DNA from: Sinomonas cyclohexanicum
Lineage (GTDB): Bacteria > Actinomycetota > Actinomycetes > Actinomycetales > Micrococcaceae
Assembly: GCF_020886775.1 (NCBI RefSeq)
Contig: NZ_AP024525.1
Span: 3,534,001-3,598,000 of the forward strand
Length of the DNA stretch: 64,000 nt
Direction: 5' to 3'
Positions 19,044-28,189 of this stretch are shown here, piece after piece. The notes under the pieces are model-generated. The model was given only the letters and a program-made list of their open reading frames with translations, made no database searches and was not told the origin of the DNA. Made by a program: the position numbers and the translations under genes. Position 1 is the stretch's first letter; every line of letters begins with the position of its first letter.

Positions 19044-20717
19044 GTGGTACGCGGTGACGGACTCCTCTCCCTTGATATAGATCCCCTTGACAAAGGCCCC
19101 AAGGACGCCTGTGGCGTCTTCGGTGTGTGGGCACCCGGCGAGGAGGTCGCCAAGCTCACGTATTACGGCCTGTACGCCCTCCAGCACCGCGGGCAGGAGT
19201 CCGCGGGCATCGCCACGAGCGACGGCGAGCGCATCAGCGTGTACAAGGACATGGGCCTCGTCTCGCAGGTGTTCGACGAGTCGACCCTGAACTCGCTCAC
19301 GGGGCACCTCGCGGTGGGCCACTGCCGCTACTCGACGACGGGCGCGAGCCACTGGGCCAACGCGCAGCCCACGCTCGGCGCAACCGCGTCCGGAACCGTG
19401 GCCCTCGCCCACAACGGCAACCTCACCAACACCGCCGAGCTCCGCGACATGATCGAGGAGCTCACGGGCGGCGAGCTCACGGGCGAGATGAAGCAGGGAA
19501 ACACCTCGGACACGGCGCTCGTGACGGCGCTCCTGGCGGGCCAGAAGGGCCAGACGCTCGAGGAGACCGCCATGGAGCTGCTGCCGAAGATCCGCGGCGG
19601 CTTCTGCTTCGTCTTCATGGACGAGAACACGATCTACGCCGCGCGGGACACCTTCGGGATCCGGCCGCTGTGCCTGGGCCGCCTCGAGCGCGGCTGGGTG
19701 GTCGCGTCGGAGCAGTCCGCGCTGGCGACCGTGGGCGCGAGCTTCATCCGCGAGATCGAGCCGGGCGAGTTCATCGCGATCGACGAGAACGGCGTCCGCT
19801 CGCAGCGCTTCGGCAAGCCCACCCCGGCCGGGTGCGTCTTCGAGTACGTCTATCTGGCCCGCCCGGACGCGAGCATCGCGGGCCGCTCCGTGTACGAGTC
19901 CCGCGTCGAGATGGGCCGCCAGCTGGCCCGCGAGAACACCCACGACGCGGACATCGTCATCCCCGTCCCCGAGTCCGGCACCCCGGCCGCGGTGGGCTAC
20001 GCGGAGGAGTCCGGCATCCCGTTCGCGCACGGCTTCGTCAAGAACGCCTACGTGGGCCGCACGTTCATCCAGCCGTCCCAGACCCTGCGCCAGCTCGGCA
20101 TCCGGCTCAAGCTCAACGCGCTCGAGTCCGTGATCCGCGGCAAGCGCGTGGTCGTCGTGGACGACTCGATTGTGCGCGGCAACACCCAGCGCGCGATCGT
20201 GCGCATGCTGCGCGAGGCGGGCGCGGCCGAGGTCCACGTCAAGATCTCCTCGCCGCCCGTGAAGTGGCCATGCTTCTACGGCATCGACTTCGCCTCGCGC
20301 GCCGAGCTCATCGCCAACGGCGCCACGATCGAGGAGATCTCCCAGGCCATCGGCGCCGATTCCCTCGGGTACATCTCCGAGAACGGGATGATCGCCGCGA
20401 CCCAGCAGCCGCGTGAGCGCCTCTGCACCGCGTGCTTCACGGGCACGTACCCGATCGAGCTGCCCAGCGCGGACAAGCTCGGGAAGAACCTGCTCGAGCG
20501 GCGGAACGGCACGGAGGGCGGAGCGCACGACGGCGCCGGCTTGCCGGACGCCGTCGGGTCGCCGGACGGCGACGCTCCCCTCGAACCGGTCACCGACGCC
20601 GAGGACGGGGGCCACCCGGGCTCGACCGGCTGCGACCCGGGCCCGGACTCGGAGTTCGAACCCCTGCTGACCGAGGCAGACAAGACGCCCGACGCCGTGA
20701 GGAAAGAGACCGTATGA
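19044..20717 (+). CDS. purF: Amidophosphoribosyltransferase
   Basis: First committed step of purine synthesis (PRPP plus glutamine to phosphoribosylamine). N-terminal nucleophile domain: after a 22-residue propeptide C23 begins CGVFGVWAPGEE, with YYGLYALQHRGQES. The PRPP loop is VVVVDDSIVRGNTQR. Cysteines in AGCVFEYV, WPCFYGID and LCTACFTG fit the [4Fe-4S] class. At 557 residues it is long because of a polar tail (about 490-557) that includes AHDGAG, encoded by the dispersed 11-mer. GTG start. It overlaps purM by 4 bp. Confidence 0.96.
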   Translation: MVRGDGLLSLDIDPLDKGPKDACGVFGVWAPGEEVAKLTYYGLYALQHRGQESAGIATSDGERISVYKDMGLVSQVFDESTLNSLTGHLAVGHCRYSTTGASHWANAQPTLGATASGTVALAHNGNLTNTAELRDMIEELTGGELTGEMKQGNTSDTALVTALLAGQKGQTLEETAMELLPKIRGGFCFVFMDENTIYAARDTFGIRPLCLGRLERGWVVASEQSALATVGASFIREIEPGEFIAIDENGVRSQRFGKPTPAGCVFEYVYLARPDASIAGRSVYESRVEMGRQLARENTHDADIVIPVPESGTPAAVGYAEESGIPFAHGFVKNAYVGRTFIQPSQTLRQLGIRLKLNALESVIRGKRVVVVDDSIVRGNTQRAIVRMLREAGAAEVHVKISSPPVKWPCFYGIDFASRAELIANGATIEEISQAIGADSLGYISENGMIAATQQPRERLCTACFTGTYPIELPSADKLGKNLLERRNGTEGGAHDGAGLPDAVGSPDGDAPLEPVTDAEDGGHPGSTGCDPGPDSEFEPLLTEADKTPDAVRKETV

Positions 20718-21946
20718 GCGCCACGCCCGCACAGCCCCAGCCCGCCGGCACGTCCGCTGGGAGCACTTCCCCGGCGCCCACCGACACTGTGATTACCTAC
20801 GCCGGCGCTGGAGTCGACGTCGAGGCCGGGGACCGCGCCGTCGAGCTCATGAAGGACGCCGTCAAGGCGACGCACAACGCCTCGGTGCTGGGCGGCGTCG
20901 GCGGCTTCGCGGGCCTGTTCGACGTCTCCCGGCTCCTGACCTACAGGCGGCCGCTGCTTGCGACGTCCACGGATGGCGTGGGCACGAAGGTCGCGATCGC
21001 GCAGGCCATGGACGTGCACGACACGATCGGGTTCGACCTCGTGGGCATGGTCGTGGACGACATCGTGGTGGTCGGCGCCGAGCCGCTGTACATGACCGAC
21101 TACATTGCGTGCGGCAGGGTCGTGCCCGAGCGGATCGCGGACATCGTGCGCGGCATCGCCGCGGCCTGTTCCGTGGCGGGCACGGCGCTCGTGGGCGGCG
21201 AGACGGCCGAGCACCCGGGCCTCCTCGGCGAGAACGAGTACGACGTCGCGGGCGCGGCCACCGGTGTGGTCGAGGCCGATGCGCTGCTCGGCCCCGATCG
21301 GGTGCGTGAGGGCGACGTCGTGATCGGCATGGCGTCCTCGGGGATCCACTCGAACGGGTACTCGCTCGTGCGCCGGGTCATCAACCACGCCGGCTGGGCC
21401 CTCGACCGCCAGGTATCCGAGCTGGGCCGCACGCTCGGCGAAGAGCTCCTCGAGCCCACGCGCGTGTACGCCGCCGACTGCCTCGACCTGGTGCGGGCGC
21501 TCAACGGCGCCGGCGGCGCCGGTGCCGGCAGCGAGCCCGGCGCGGGCCTCCCGCTGCGCGGGTTCTCGCACGTCACGGGCGGCGGCCTCGCGGCGAACCT
21601 CGCGCGGGTGCTGCCCAAGGGCCTCCTTGCGACCGTAGACCGCTCGACGTGGGAGCTCCCGGCGATCTTCAAGGTCATCGCCCAGCTCGGCAACGTGCCG
21701 CAGGCCGACCTCGAGCGCACGCTGAACCTCGGCGTGGGCATGGTCGCGATCGTGGCGCCCGAGGCCGCCGACGCCGCCCTCGCCCGCCTCGCCGAGCGCG
21801 GGCTGCCCTCGTGGGTCATGGGCCGGGTGGGCGCGGACGACCTCGCAGGTTCTGCTGCTCGTGCAGCGGCTGCAGGTCCCGACTACGTGCAGGGCGCCAA
21901 GGGCGTGGACGGCGGAGCGGTCCGCCTCGTCAACAGCTACGCCTGA
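20714..21946 (+). CDS. purM: Phosphoribosylformylglycinamidine cyclo-ligase
   Basis: ATP-dependent closure of FGAM to AIR in purine synthesis. The ATG overlaps the purF stop (ATGA). 410 residues with TYAGAGVDVEAGDRAVELMK, LLATSTDGVGTKVAIA, MVVDDIVVVGAEPLYMTDY, GGETAEHPG, MASSGIHSNGYSLVRRV, FSHVTGGGLAANLARVLP and NLGVGMVAIV. The N-terminal about 27 residues are a Pro/Ser-rich extension beyond the usual start. The compound palindrome at 21988 follows. Confidence 0.96.
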   Translation: MSATPAQPQPAGTSAGSTSPAPTDTVITYAGAGVDVEAGDRAVELMKDAVKATHNASVLGGVGGFAGLFDVSRLLTYRRPLLATSTDGVGTKVAIAQAMDVHDTIGFDLVGMVVDDIVVVGAEPLYMTDYIACGRVVPERIADIVRGIAAACSVAGTALVGGETAEHPGLLGENEYDVAGAATGVVEADALLGPDRVREGDVVIGMASSGIHSNGYSLVRRVINHAGWALDRQVSELGRTLGEELLEPTRVYAADCLDLVRALNGAGGAGAGSEPGAGLPLRGFSHVTGGGLAANLARVLPKGLLATVDRSTWELPAIFKVIAQLGNVPQADLERTLNLGVGMVAIVAPEAADAALARLAERGLPSWVMGRVGADDLAGSAARAAAAGPDYVQGAKGVDGGAVRLVNSYA

Positions 21947-21987
21947 CCCGAGCCTCCCTCCGCTCGCTCACCTCGCGCTTCTCGCCC

Positions 21988-22082
21988 CGTCTCGGGTACA
22001 GATCACCTCGCGAAAACGGCGTTTCGGGTACACACCTCGTACCCGAGACGCCGTTTTCGGCACGTCATATGTACCCGAAACG
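21988..22082. repeat. Compound palindrome of CG(T/C)TCGGGTAC units
   Basis: Two direct units, CGTCTCGGGTAC (21988-21999) and CGTTTCGGGTAC inside 22012-22031, face two inverted units (22039-22058 and GTACCCGAAACG 22071-22082). The inner 20-bp arms (22012-22031, 22039-22058) match at 19 positions around a 7-nt loop. The outer arms match at 11 of 12. It ends 2 bp before the first possible P450 start, so it may be a purM terminator, an operator, or both. Confidence 0.85.
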
Positions 22083-22084
22083 GG

Positions 22085-23293
22085 ATGTCTGGCACCGTGG
22101 ACCCCATGACTGAGAAGCCTCAGGAGACGGCCCACAGCGCGGCGCCCGTCTTCGACTGGGACCCCCGCTCGGAGGAGGTCCAGGCCGACCAGATTGCCGC
22201 CTACGACGCGATGCGCGCGCGGTGCCCTGTGGCGCTCGGGGCCCAGGGCAACTGGGCCGTGTTCGGGCACGCGGACAACCGCGCGATCCTCGACGACCCC
22301 CGCACGTTCTCCAACGCCGTCTCAACGCACCTGACCGTCCCCAACGGCATGGATCCGCCCGAGCACGGGCCCTACCGCGCAATCGTCGACAAGTACTACA
22401 CCCCCTGGCGCATGCACGCCTTCGAGCCCACGTGCCGTCGGATCGCGCACCGCCTCGTCGCGGCGCTCCCCCGGGACGCCGAGGTCGAGATCATGGGCGC
22501 CCTCGCCGAGCCGTTCGCGAATGAGGTCCAGTGCGCCTTCATGGGCTGGCCGGACACGCTCCACGGCCCGCTGCGCGAATGGACCAAGAAGAACCACGCC
22601 GCAACCCTGAGCCTCGACCGGGCCGCGATGTCCGCCATCGCCCTCGAGTTCGACGGCTACATCCGCGAGCAGCTCGAGCTGCGGCGGAAGGCCGGGGCCG
22701 CGGCACCCGAGGACGCGACCACCGAGCTGCTCGGCGAGGAGGTCCACGGCCGCACCCTCTCCGACGAGGAGATCGTCTCGATCGTGCGCAACTGGACGGT
22801 CGGCGAACTCGGCACGATCGCCGCGAGCGTCGGGATCATCGCGCGGTTCCTCGCCACCCACCCGGACGTGCAGGCTGATCTGCGGTCCCGGAGGCACGAC
22901 GGCGCCCTGCTCGCCAGAGCGAGCGACGAGATCCTCCGCCTCGACGCGCCACTGATCGCCAACCGTCGCAGGACCACCCGCGAGGTCACGATCGGGGGCA
23001 GGACCGTCCCCTCCGGGGAGCGCGTCGTGGTGCTCTGGGCCTCCGCGAATCGGGACGGGAGCGTGTTCGAACAGCCCGACGAGTTCAGGCTCGACCGCAA
23101 TCCGGCCGACAACCTGCTCTACGGGGAGGGGATCCACGCGTGCCCGGGCGCCCCGCTCGCCCGGCTCGAGCTGAGCGTGCTCATGCAGGAGCTGCTGGGT
23201 GGTACGGCGGCGATCGAGCCGGCGGGCGAGGCGCCGCAGCGGGCGCGCTACCCGTCGGGCGGGTGGAGCACGGTGGGCGTGCGCCTCGCCTGA
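22085..23293 (+). CDS. Cytochrome P450
   Basis: Haem-thiolate monooxygenase, about 400 residues, soluble bacterial class. The haem loop YGEGIHACPGAPLARLE has the cysteine ligand, the K-helix ExxR is EILR in ASDEILRLDAP, and the I-helix region WTVGELGTIAASVG is degenerate at the usual acid-Thr pair (G-T retained). PPEHGPYR is the C-helix block. Start may be ATG 22085 or ATG 22109; neither has a good ribosome site. No ferredoxin or reductase gene is adjacent, so redox partner and substrate are unknown. Confidence 0.9.
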   Translation: MSGTVDPMTEKPQETAHSAAPVFDWDPRSEEVQADQIAAYDAMRARCPVALGAQGNWAVFGHADNRAILDDPRTFSNAVSTHLTVPNGMDPPEHGPYRAIVDKYYTPWRMHAFEPTCRRIAHRLVAALPRDAEVEIMGALAEPFANEVQCAFMGWPDTLHGPLREWTKKNHAATLSLDRAAMSAIALEFDGYIREQLELRRKAGAAAPEDATTELLGEEVHGRTLSDEEIVSIVRNWTVGELGTIAASVGIIARFLATHPDVQADLRSRRHDGALLARASDEILRLDAPLIANRRRTTREVTIGGRTVPSGERVVVLWASANRDGSVFEQPDEFRLDRNPADNLLYGEGIHACPGAPLARLELSVLMQELLGGTAAIEPAGEAPQRARYPSGGWSTVGVRLA

Positions 23294-23301
23294 CCCCGTC
23301 T

Positions 23302-23343
23302 GGGAGCCACCTCCCGGGAGTCACCTCCCGGGAGTCACCTCCC
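23302..23343. repeat. Three tandem GGGAG(T/C)CACCTCCC repeats
   Basis: GGGAGCCACCTCCC (23302-23315) then GGGAGTCACCTCCC twice (23316-23329, 23330-23343). Each 14-mer is itself a short inverted repeat (GGGAG/CTCCC). The array fills the gap between converging P450 and sirtuin genes. A partial copy is at 58953-58964. Confidence 0.9.
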
Positions 23344-23348
23344 GCGGA

Positions 23349-24230
23349 TCACAGGAGCGCCGAGAGCTCCTCGAGGGCCCCGCCCACCTCGGTGCGCCAG
23401 CGCCATTGCGCCCGCGAGTCGCCTCGGGACGGGCCCTGGTTGACGATCCCCACCGGCTTGCCGTCCCGGACCGCATCCAGAACGAACCGGAAGCCGCTCA
23501 TGACCGCCAGGGACGACCCCAGCACGAGGAGGCTGCGCGCGGAGGCGAGCATCGCCGTCGCCCGTTCCTTGCGTTCGAGCGGGACGCTCTCGCCGAAGTA
23601 CACGACATCGGGCTTGAGCATGTCGGACCCGCACACGAGGCACGGCACCATGATGAACCGCGCGACCCAGTGCGCATCGAGCTCGACGTCTCCGTCCGGG
23701 TTGACCGTCGCGGGGTCGTGGGCGACGGCCTCGGCATAGCCCGGGTTGGCCTGGGCGAGACGCTCGTCGAGATTGGTGCGCCCCTCGACGTTGCCGCAGT
23801 TGAGGCACACCACCTTGTCGAGGTCGCCGTGCAGCGCCACCAGTCGCCTCGTCCCCGCGGCGGCGTGCAGGCCGTCCACGTTCTGGGTCACGACGCCGGC
23901 CACGGAGCCCCGCCCCTCGAGATCGGCGAGGATCCGGTGGGCGCGGTTCGGCTCGGCACGATGGAGATGCCGCCAGCCGATGTAGCTGCGGGCCCAGTAC
24001 CGGTGGCGGGCCGCCGCGTCGTGGCGGAACTCCTGGTACGTCATGGGCCGATGCTTGCGCCACGAGCCCTGCGGGCCGCGATAGTCCGGGATCCCCGACG
24101 CAGTGGACACGCCCGCTCCGGTCAGCGCCAGCACTCCCCCGTCGCGCAGCATCCCGAGGATCCCCTCACGGGCGACGTCGGGCTGCTGCGGTTCCGCGGT
24201 CTCTGTCACCTCGCGCGCGATCGACCGCAA
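23349..24230 (-). CDS. Sir2-family NAD-dependent protein deacylase
   Basis: Removes acyl groups from lysine using NAD+. 293 residues: LTGAGVSTASGIPDYRGPQG (NAD site), VVTQNVDGLHAAAG, LHGDLDKVVCLNCG and PCLVCGSDMLKPDVVYFGE (catalytic His; two CxxC pairs for structural zinc), VLGSSLAVMSGF. The long insert between helices suits the SIRT4-like class. The start is uncertain: TTG 24230 or GTG 24209; the frame stays open back to the DUF3073 stop at 24282, with no ATG. Confidence 0.9.
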   Translation of the reverse strand: MRSIAREVTETAEPQQPDVAREGILGMLRDGGVLALTGAGVSTASGIPDYRGPQGSWRKHRPMTYQEFRHDAAARHRYWARSYIGWRHLHRAEPNRAHRILADLEGRGSVAGVVTQNVDGLHAAAGTRRLVALHGDLDKVVCLNCGNVEGRTNLDERLAQANPGYAEAVAHDPATVNPDGDVELDAHWVARFIMVPCLVCGSDMLKPDVVYFGESVPLERKERATAMLASARSLLVLGSSLAVMSGFRFVLDAVRDGKPVGIVNQGPSRGDSRAQWRWRTEVGGALEELSALL

Positions 24231-24281
24231 CGCGGCCGCGTGCGCACCGGCGACGGCCGGGTGCTCGAACGGGTTCAGGGC

Positions 24282-24512
24282 TCAACCGATCCGGCGGGAG
24301 TCCTCGTCATCGTCATCATCGGCAAACTGATCCCCGTACTTGTCCTCGTACTCCGAGTAATCCGGCTCGGAGTCATCGGTGTACCGGTGAGAAGAATGGC
24401 CACCCTGCGAGCCGAGTTCGCGCTCGAGAGCTCGATAGTCAGTGCTCGGGCTGTAGTACTTGATGTCCCGGGCCTGCTTGGTTGCCTTAGCCTTTTGACG
24501 GCCGCGCCCCAT
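24282..24512 (-). CDS. DUF3073 domain protein
   Basis: A 76-residue actinobacterial small protein. The basic start MGRGRQKAKATKQARDIKYY, then STDYRALERELG, and an acidic tail DDDDDEDS are characteristic. No function is known. It is upstream of the sirtuin gene in the same frame and direction with a 51-bp gap. GGGGG precedes the ATG. Confidence 0.9.
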   Translation of the reverse strand: MGRGRQKAKATKQARDIKYYSPSTDYRALERELGSQGGHSSHRYTDDSEPDYSEYEDKYGDQFADDDDDEDSRRIG

Positions 24513-24690
24513 GGCGTGACCCCCTCTTTTGCGTCGGTCCCGGAGGTTGTCGCGAAGGGCATGCTCGCGAGGCCCCGGAGTGTCTGATCAATTTGTCGTA
24601 GGTCTAGACTACATGTAATTGCGCCGTCATGCGTATTCGCTCCGGCGCTGTCCACTGGCCGTGTGAGCTACAAGGAAGCGAGCCCAGTGC

Positions 24691-25326
24691 ATGAGCACGC
24701 CCAACGTCCCTGGTGCCCCTCGCCGCGGGAACTTTCCGCCGCCCCCGCCGAAGCCTGCACGCTCGCCGGGAGCCCCTGGCGCGCGCACGCCGGGCCTGCT
24801 CGACCGCTTCAGGAGGAGCCCCTCGCGCGGCGGCCCCTCCCGGGGCGGTACACCCGGGACCCGGCGTGAGGAGCGCAGACGCCGCCGGCGCCGGGGGCCC
24901 CTGTTCCTGATCGCGGCGGTCGTGGCCGTCGGCCTGATCATCTGGGGCATCGCCGCGCTGGCCGGCGCCGGGAAGCCCAAGGCCGCGGTGGAGTCGACCG
25001 CATACGCGAAGGGCGACTGCTTCGCCGACTTCGACGCCGCCGCCACGTCCGGGAACAAGGTCGACTGCGCCGAGGCCCACTCGGCGCAGCTCGTGGGCGT
25101 CGAGAACGCCCCGGCCGACGAGGCATATCCCGGCCGCGACGCCCTCGAGCAGCGCGCCAGCCAGCTGTGCAAGACGTCCGACATCACCCTTCCGGACGAC
25201 ACGAGCCACCTCAAGCAGCGCTCCGCGTACCCGAGCCAGGACGGGTGGCAGGGCGGTGACCGCCGCATGGACTGCTATGTGGTGACCACTGACGGGAACA
25301 CGCTCACCGCGTCGCTCCTCCACTGA
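24691..25326 (+). CDS. Membrane-anchored septum-formation-domain protein
   Basis: 211 residues. A Pro/Arg-rich cytoplasmic N-terminus (1-68) ends in RRRRRRRG, followed by one membrane segment (about 69-90, LFLIAAVVAVGLIIWGIAAL) and an extracytoplasmic domain with KGDCFADFD, DCAEAHSAQLVG, LCK and DCYVVTT. The paired cysteines fit the septum-formation/DUF4190-associated domain seen in actinobacteria. Role is not established. It is monocistronic, followed by a bidirectional hairpin. Confidence 0.75.
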   Translation: MSTPNVPGAPRRGNFPPPPPKPARSPGAPGARTPGLLDRFRRSPSRGGPSRGGTPGTRREERRRRRRRGPLFLIAAVVAVGLIIWGIAALAGAGKPKAAVESTAYAKGDCFADFDAAATSGNKVDCAEAHSAQLVGVENAPADEAYPGRDALEQRASQLCKTSDITLPDDTSHLKQRSAYPSQDGWQGGDRRMDCYVVTTDGNTLTASLLH

Positions 25327-25327
25327 C

Positions 25328-25364
25328 CCGCCGCCGAGGTCACACGGGGTGACCTCGGCGGCGG
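25328..25364. terminator. Bidirectional hairpin terminator
   Basis: CCGCCGCCGAGGTCAC (25328-25343), loop ACGGG, and its perfect complement (25349-25364): a 16-bp stem between the converging gene at 24691 and clpB. Confidence 0.85.
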
Positions 25365-25368
25365 CAGC

Positions 25369-28014
25369 CTACTGGACGGCGGGCACCTTGCGCGTGACGC
25401 TCAGGCCGCTCGTGGCACCGGACAGGTCCTTCAGGTCCACGTTCACGTCGGCGACGTCGACGAGAACGGTGTCGCCGTCGCCGATCTCCCCGGCGAGGAT
25501 CTCCCGCGCGAGCCGGTCCCCGATCTCGCGCTGCACGAGCCGCCGCAGCGGCCGCGCGCCGTAGGCGGGGTCGTAGCCGGCCATCGCGAGCCAGGCCCGG
25601 GCGGCGTCGGTCACCTCGAGGGTGAGCCGGCGCTCCGTGAGCCGCGACTGGAGCGACGCGACCTGAAGCTCCACGATCCGCGACAGCTCGTCCACGGACA
25701 GCGCGTCGAACATGATCACGTCGTCGAGCCGGTTGAGGAACTCGGGCTTGAACGAGGCGTTGACCACGCTCATGACGGCCTCGCGCTTCGAGGACTCGCT
25801 CAGCTCGGGGTCCACGAGGAACTGGCTGCCGAGGTTCGAGGTCAGCACGAGGATCACGTTGCGGAAGTCCACGGTGCGGCCCTGGCCGTCCGTGAGACGG
25901 CCGTCGTCGAGCACCTGAAGGAGGATGTCGAAGACCTCCGGGTGCGCCTTCTCGACCTCATCGAGCAGGATCACCGAGTACGGCCTGCGGCGCACGGCCT
26001 CGGTCAGCTGGCCGCCCTCCTCGTACCCCACGTATCCCGGAGGGGCACCGACAAGCCGGGCCACGGCGTGCTTCTCCGAATACTCGGACATGTCGATGCG
26101 CACCATGGCGCGCTCGTCGTCGAACAGGAAGTCCGCGAGGGCCTTGGCGAGCTCGGTCTTGCCCACGCCGGTGGGACCGAGGAAGAGGAACGAGCCGGTG
26201 GGCCGGTTCGGGTCGCTGATGCCGGCCCGGGCCCGCCGCACGGCGTCGGAGACCGCGGCAACCGCCTTGGCCTGGCCGATGAGGCGCTTGCCGAGCTCTT
26301 CCTCCATGTGCAGGAGCTTCTGGCTCTCGCCCTGGAGCATGCGGCCGGCGGGGATGCCGGTCCACGCCGAGATGACCTCGGCGATGTCGTCCGCGGTGAC
26401 TTCCTCGGCGACCATCGTGGACTTGCCCGCGGTGCCCTGCTCAGCGGCGGTGGCCACCTCATTCGCCTCGGCGAGCTCGCGCTCGAGCGTGGGGATCTCG
26501 CCGTAGAGGATGCGGGAGGCTTCGCCGAGATCGCCCTCGCGCTGGGCCTTGTCCGCGAGGGAGCGCAGCTCGTCCAGCTTCGCCTTGAGCTCGCCCACCC
26601 GATTCAGGCCGGCCTTCTCGGCCTCCCACCGGGCGTTGAGCGCCGAGAGCTCCTCCTTCCTGTCCGCCATGTCTTCGCGGAGGGCGGCAAGCCGCTCGAC
26701 GCTCGCGGCGTCGGTCTCGCCCTCGAGGGCGAGCTCCTCCATCGTGAGGCGGTCGACGGCGCGGCGCAGCTGGTCGATCTCCTCGGGCGCCGAGTCGATC
26801 TCCATCCTCAGCCGGGACGCGGCCTCGTCGACGAGGTCGATGGCCTTGTCGGGGAGCTGGCGGCCGGAGATGTACCGGTTGGACAGGGTCGCGGCGGCCA
26901 CGAGCGCGGAGTCGGCGATGGCCACCTTGTGGTGCGCCTCGTAGCGCTCCTTGAGGCCGCGGAGGATCGCGATCGTGTCGTCAACGCTCGGCTCCCCCAC
27001 GAACACCTGCTGGAAGCGGCGCTCGAGGGCGGCGTCCTTCTCGATGTTCTCGCGGTACTCGTCCAGCGTCGTGGCGCCGATGAGGCGCAGCTCGCCGCGG
27101 GCCAGCATGGGCTTGAGCATGTTGCCGGCATCCATGGACGAGTCGCCCGTCGCACCGGCGCCGACCACCGTGTGGATCTCGTCGATGAACGTGACGATCT
27201 GGCCCTCCGAGGCCTTGATCTCCTCGAGGACCGCCTTGAGCCTCTCCTCGAACTCGCCGCGGTACTTGGCGCCCGCGACCATCGAGCCGAGGTCGAGGGA
27301 GATGAGGGTCTTGCCCCTCAGGCTCTCGGGCACGTCCCCGGCGACGATCCGCTGGGCGAGGCCCTCGACGACGGCGGTCTTGCCGACGCCGGGCTCGCCG
27401 ATCAGCACCGGGTTGTTCTTGGTGCGGCGGGAGAGGACCTGGATGACGCGGCGGATCTCGGAGTCGCGCCCGATCACCGGGTCGAGCTTGCCGGAGCGCG
27501 CAACGGCGGTAAGGTCCGTGCCGTACTTCTCGAGCGCCTGGAACGTGTTCTCGGGGTCCGGGGAGTCCACCTTGCGGTCGCCGCGCACGCCGGGGAGCGC
27601 CGCCTTGAGCGACTCGAGCGCCGCCCCGTTGTCACGCAGCGCCGCGCCGGCCGGACCGCCGTCGGCCGCGAGTCCGAGCAGGAGGTGCTCGGTGGAGACG
27701 AACGAGTCCCCCATCTGTTCCGCCTGCTGCTGGGAGGCCTGGACGACCTGGAGACCCTGGCGGCTGAGCTGCGCCTGGGCCACAGTGCTGCCGGAGCTCG
27801 ACGGTAGGGCCTTGATGGCCGTGCTGGCCGCGACGCTCACGGCGTCCGGGTCCGCTCCCGTGGCCCGCAGGAGCGCGACGGCGACGCCCTCGCGCTGGTC
27901 CATGAGCGCTTTGAGGAGGTGCGCGGGCTCGATCTGCGGATTGCCCGCCGTCGAGGCGTTCATGGCGGCCGCGGAGAGCGCCTCCTGGCTCTTGGTAGTG
28001 AATTTGACGTCCAA
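25369..28014 (-). CDS. clpB: ATP-dependent disaggregase ClpB
   Basis: Hsp100 disaggregase working with DnaK. 881 residues: N domain with [16 protein letters not shown], first AAA with [18 protein letters not shown] and [14 protein letters not shown], a coiled-coil middle domain (about 410-530), second AAA with [19 protein letters not shown] and [21 protein letters not shown] place the start at TTG 28014, giving the usual [10 protein letters not shown]-terminus with GGGAG 6 nt upstream; ATG 28047 would add an out-of-family leader. A HAIR operator lies upstream at 28085. Confidence 0.95.
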   Translation of the reverse strand: MDVKFTTKSQEALSAAAMNASTAGNPQIEPAHLLKALMDQREGVAVALLRATGADPDAVSVAASTAIKALPSSSGSTVAQAQLSRQGLQVVQASQQQAEQMGDSFVSTEHLLLGLAADGGPAGAALRDNGAALESLKAALPGVRGDRKVDSPDPENTFQALEKYGTDLTAVARSGKLDPVIGRDSEIRRVIQVLSRRTKNNPVLIGEPGVGKTAVVEGLAQRIVAGDVPESLRGKTLISLDLGSMVAGAKYRGEFEERLKAVLEEIKASEGQIVTFIDEIHTVVGAGATGDSSMDAGNMLKPMLARGELRLIGATTLDEYRENIEKDAALERRFQQVFVGEPSVDDTIAILRGLKERYEAHHKVAIADSALVAAATLSNRYISGRQLPDKAIDLVDEAASRLRMEIDSAPEEIDQLRRAVDRLTMEELALEGETDAASVERLAALREDMADRKEELSALNARWEAEKAGLNRVGELKAKLDELRSLADKAQREGDLGEASRILYGEIPTLERELAEANEVATAAEQGTAGKSTMVAEEVTADDIAEVISAWTGIPAGRMLQGESQKLLHMEEELGKRLIGQAKAVAAVSDAVRRARAGISDPNRPTGSFLFLGPTGVGKTELAKALADFLFDDERAMVRIDMSEYSEKHAVARLVGAPPGYVGYEEGGQLTEAVRRRPYSVILLDEVEKAHPEVFDILLQVLDDGRLTDGQGRTVDFRNVILVLTSNLGSQFLVDPELSESSKREAVMSVVNASFKPEFLNRLDDVIMFDALSVDELSRIVELQVASLQSRLTERRLTLEVTDAARAWLAMAGYDPAYGARPLRRLVQREIGDRLAREILAGEIGDGDTVLVDVADVNVDLKDLSGATSGLSVTRKVPAVQ

Positions 28015-28084
28015 AACGAGCTCCCTTCCACGCGCTTCCAGATCCATCCAACCGCGTCGACCTCACCGAGGTCAACGCATTTAA

Positions 28085-28105
28085 GTTGAGTGTACATGAC
28101 TCAAC
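28085..28105 (-). promoter_or_regulatory. HAIR operator (HspR site) of clpB
   Basis: GTTGAGT-N7-ACTCAAC, one base per arm from the HspR consensus CTTGAGT-N7-ACTCAAG, about 70 bp upstream of the clpB start. The repressor hspR is at 47316 and two more HAIR boxes are at dnaK. Confidence 0.9.
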
Positions 28106-28189
28106 TTTGTGGACAAAGCCGAAGGGCGCGCGCCCACCGGCGCCCATCGGGCCCCGCGCGGTCCGAGCCCCCGGTGGCATGCTGTTCCC

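Noticed and set aside
23302-23343. Tandem repeats as a CRISPR array
   Set aside because: The 14-bp units are directly adjacent with no spacers, and no cas genes are present.
24231-24281. Longer sirtuin starting at a CTG after the DUF3073 stop
   Set aside because: The frame is open and reads plausibly, but there is no ATG/GTG and CTG starts are rare; kept as a start uncertainty.
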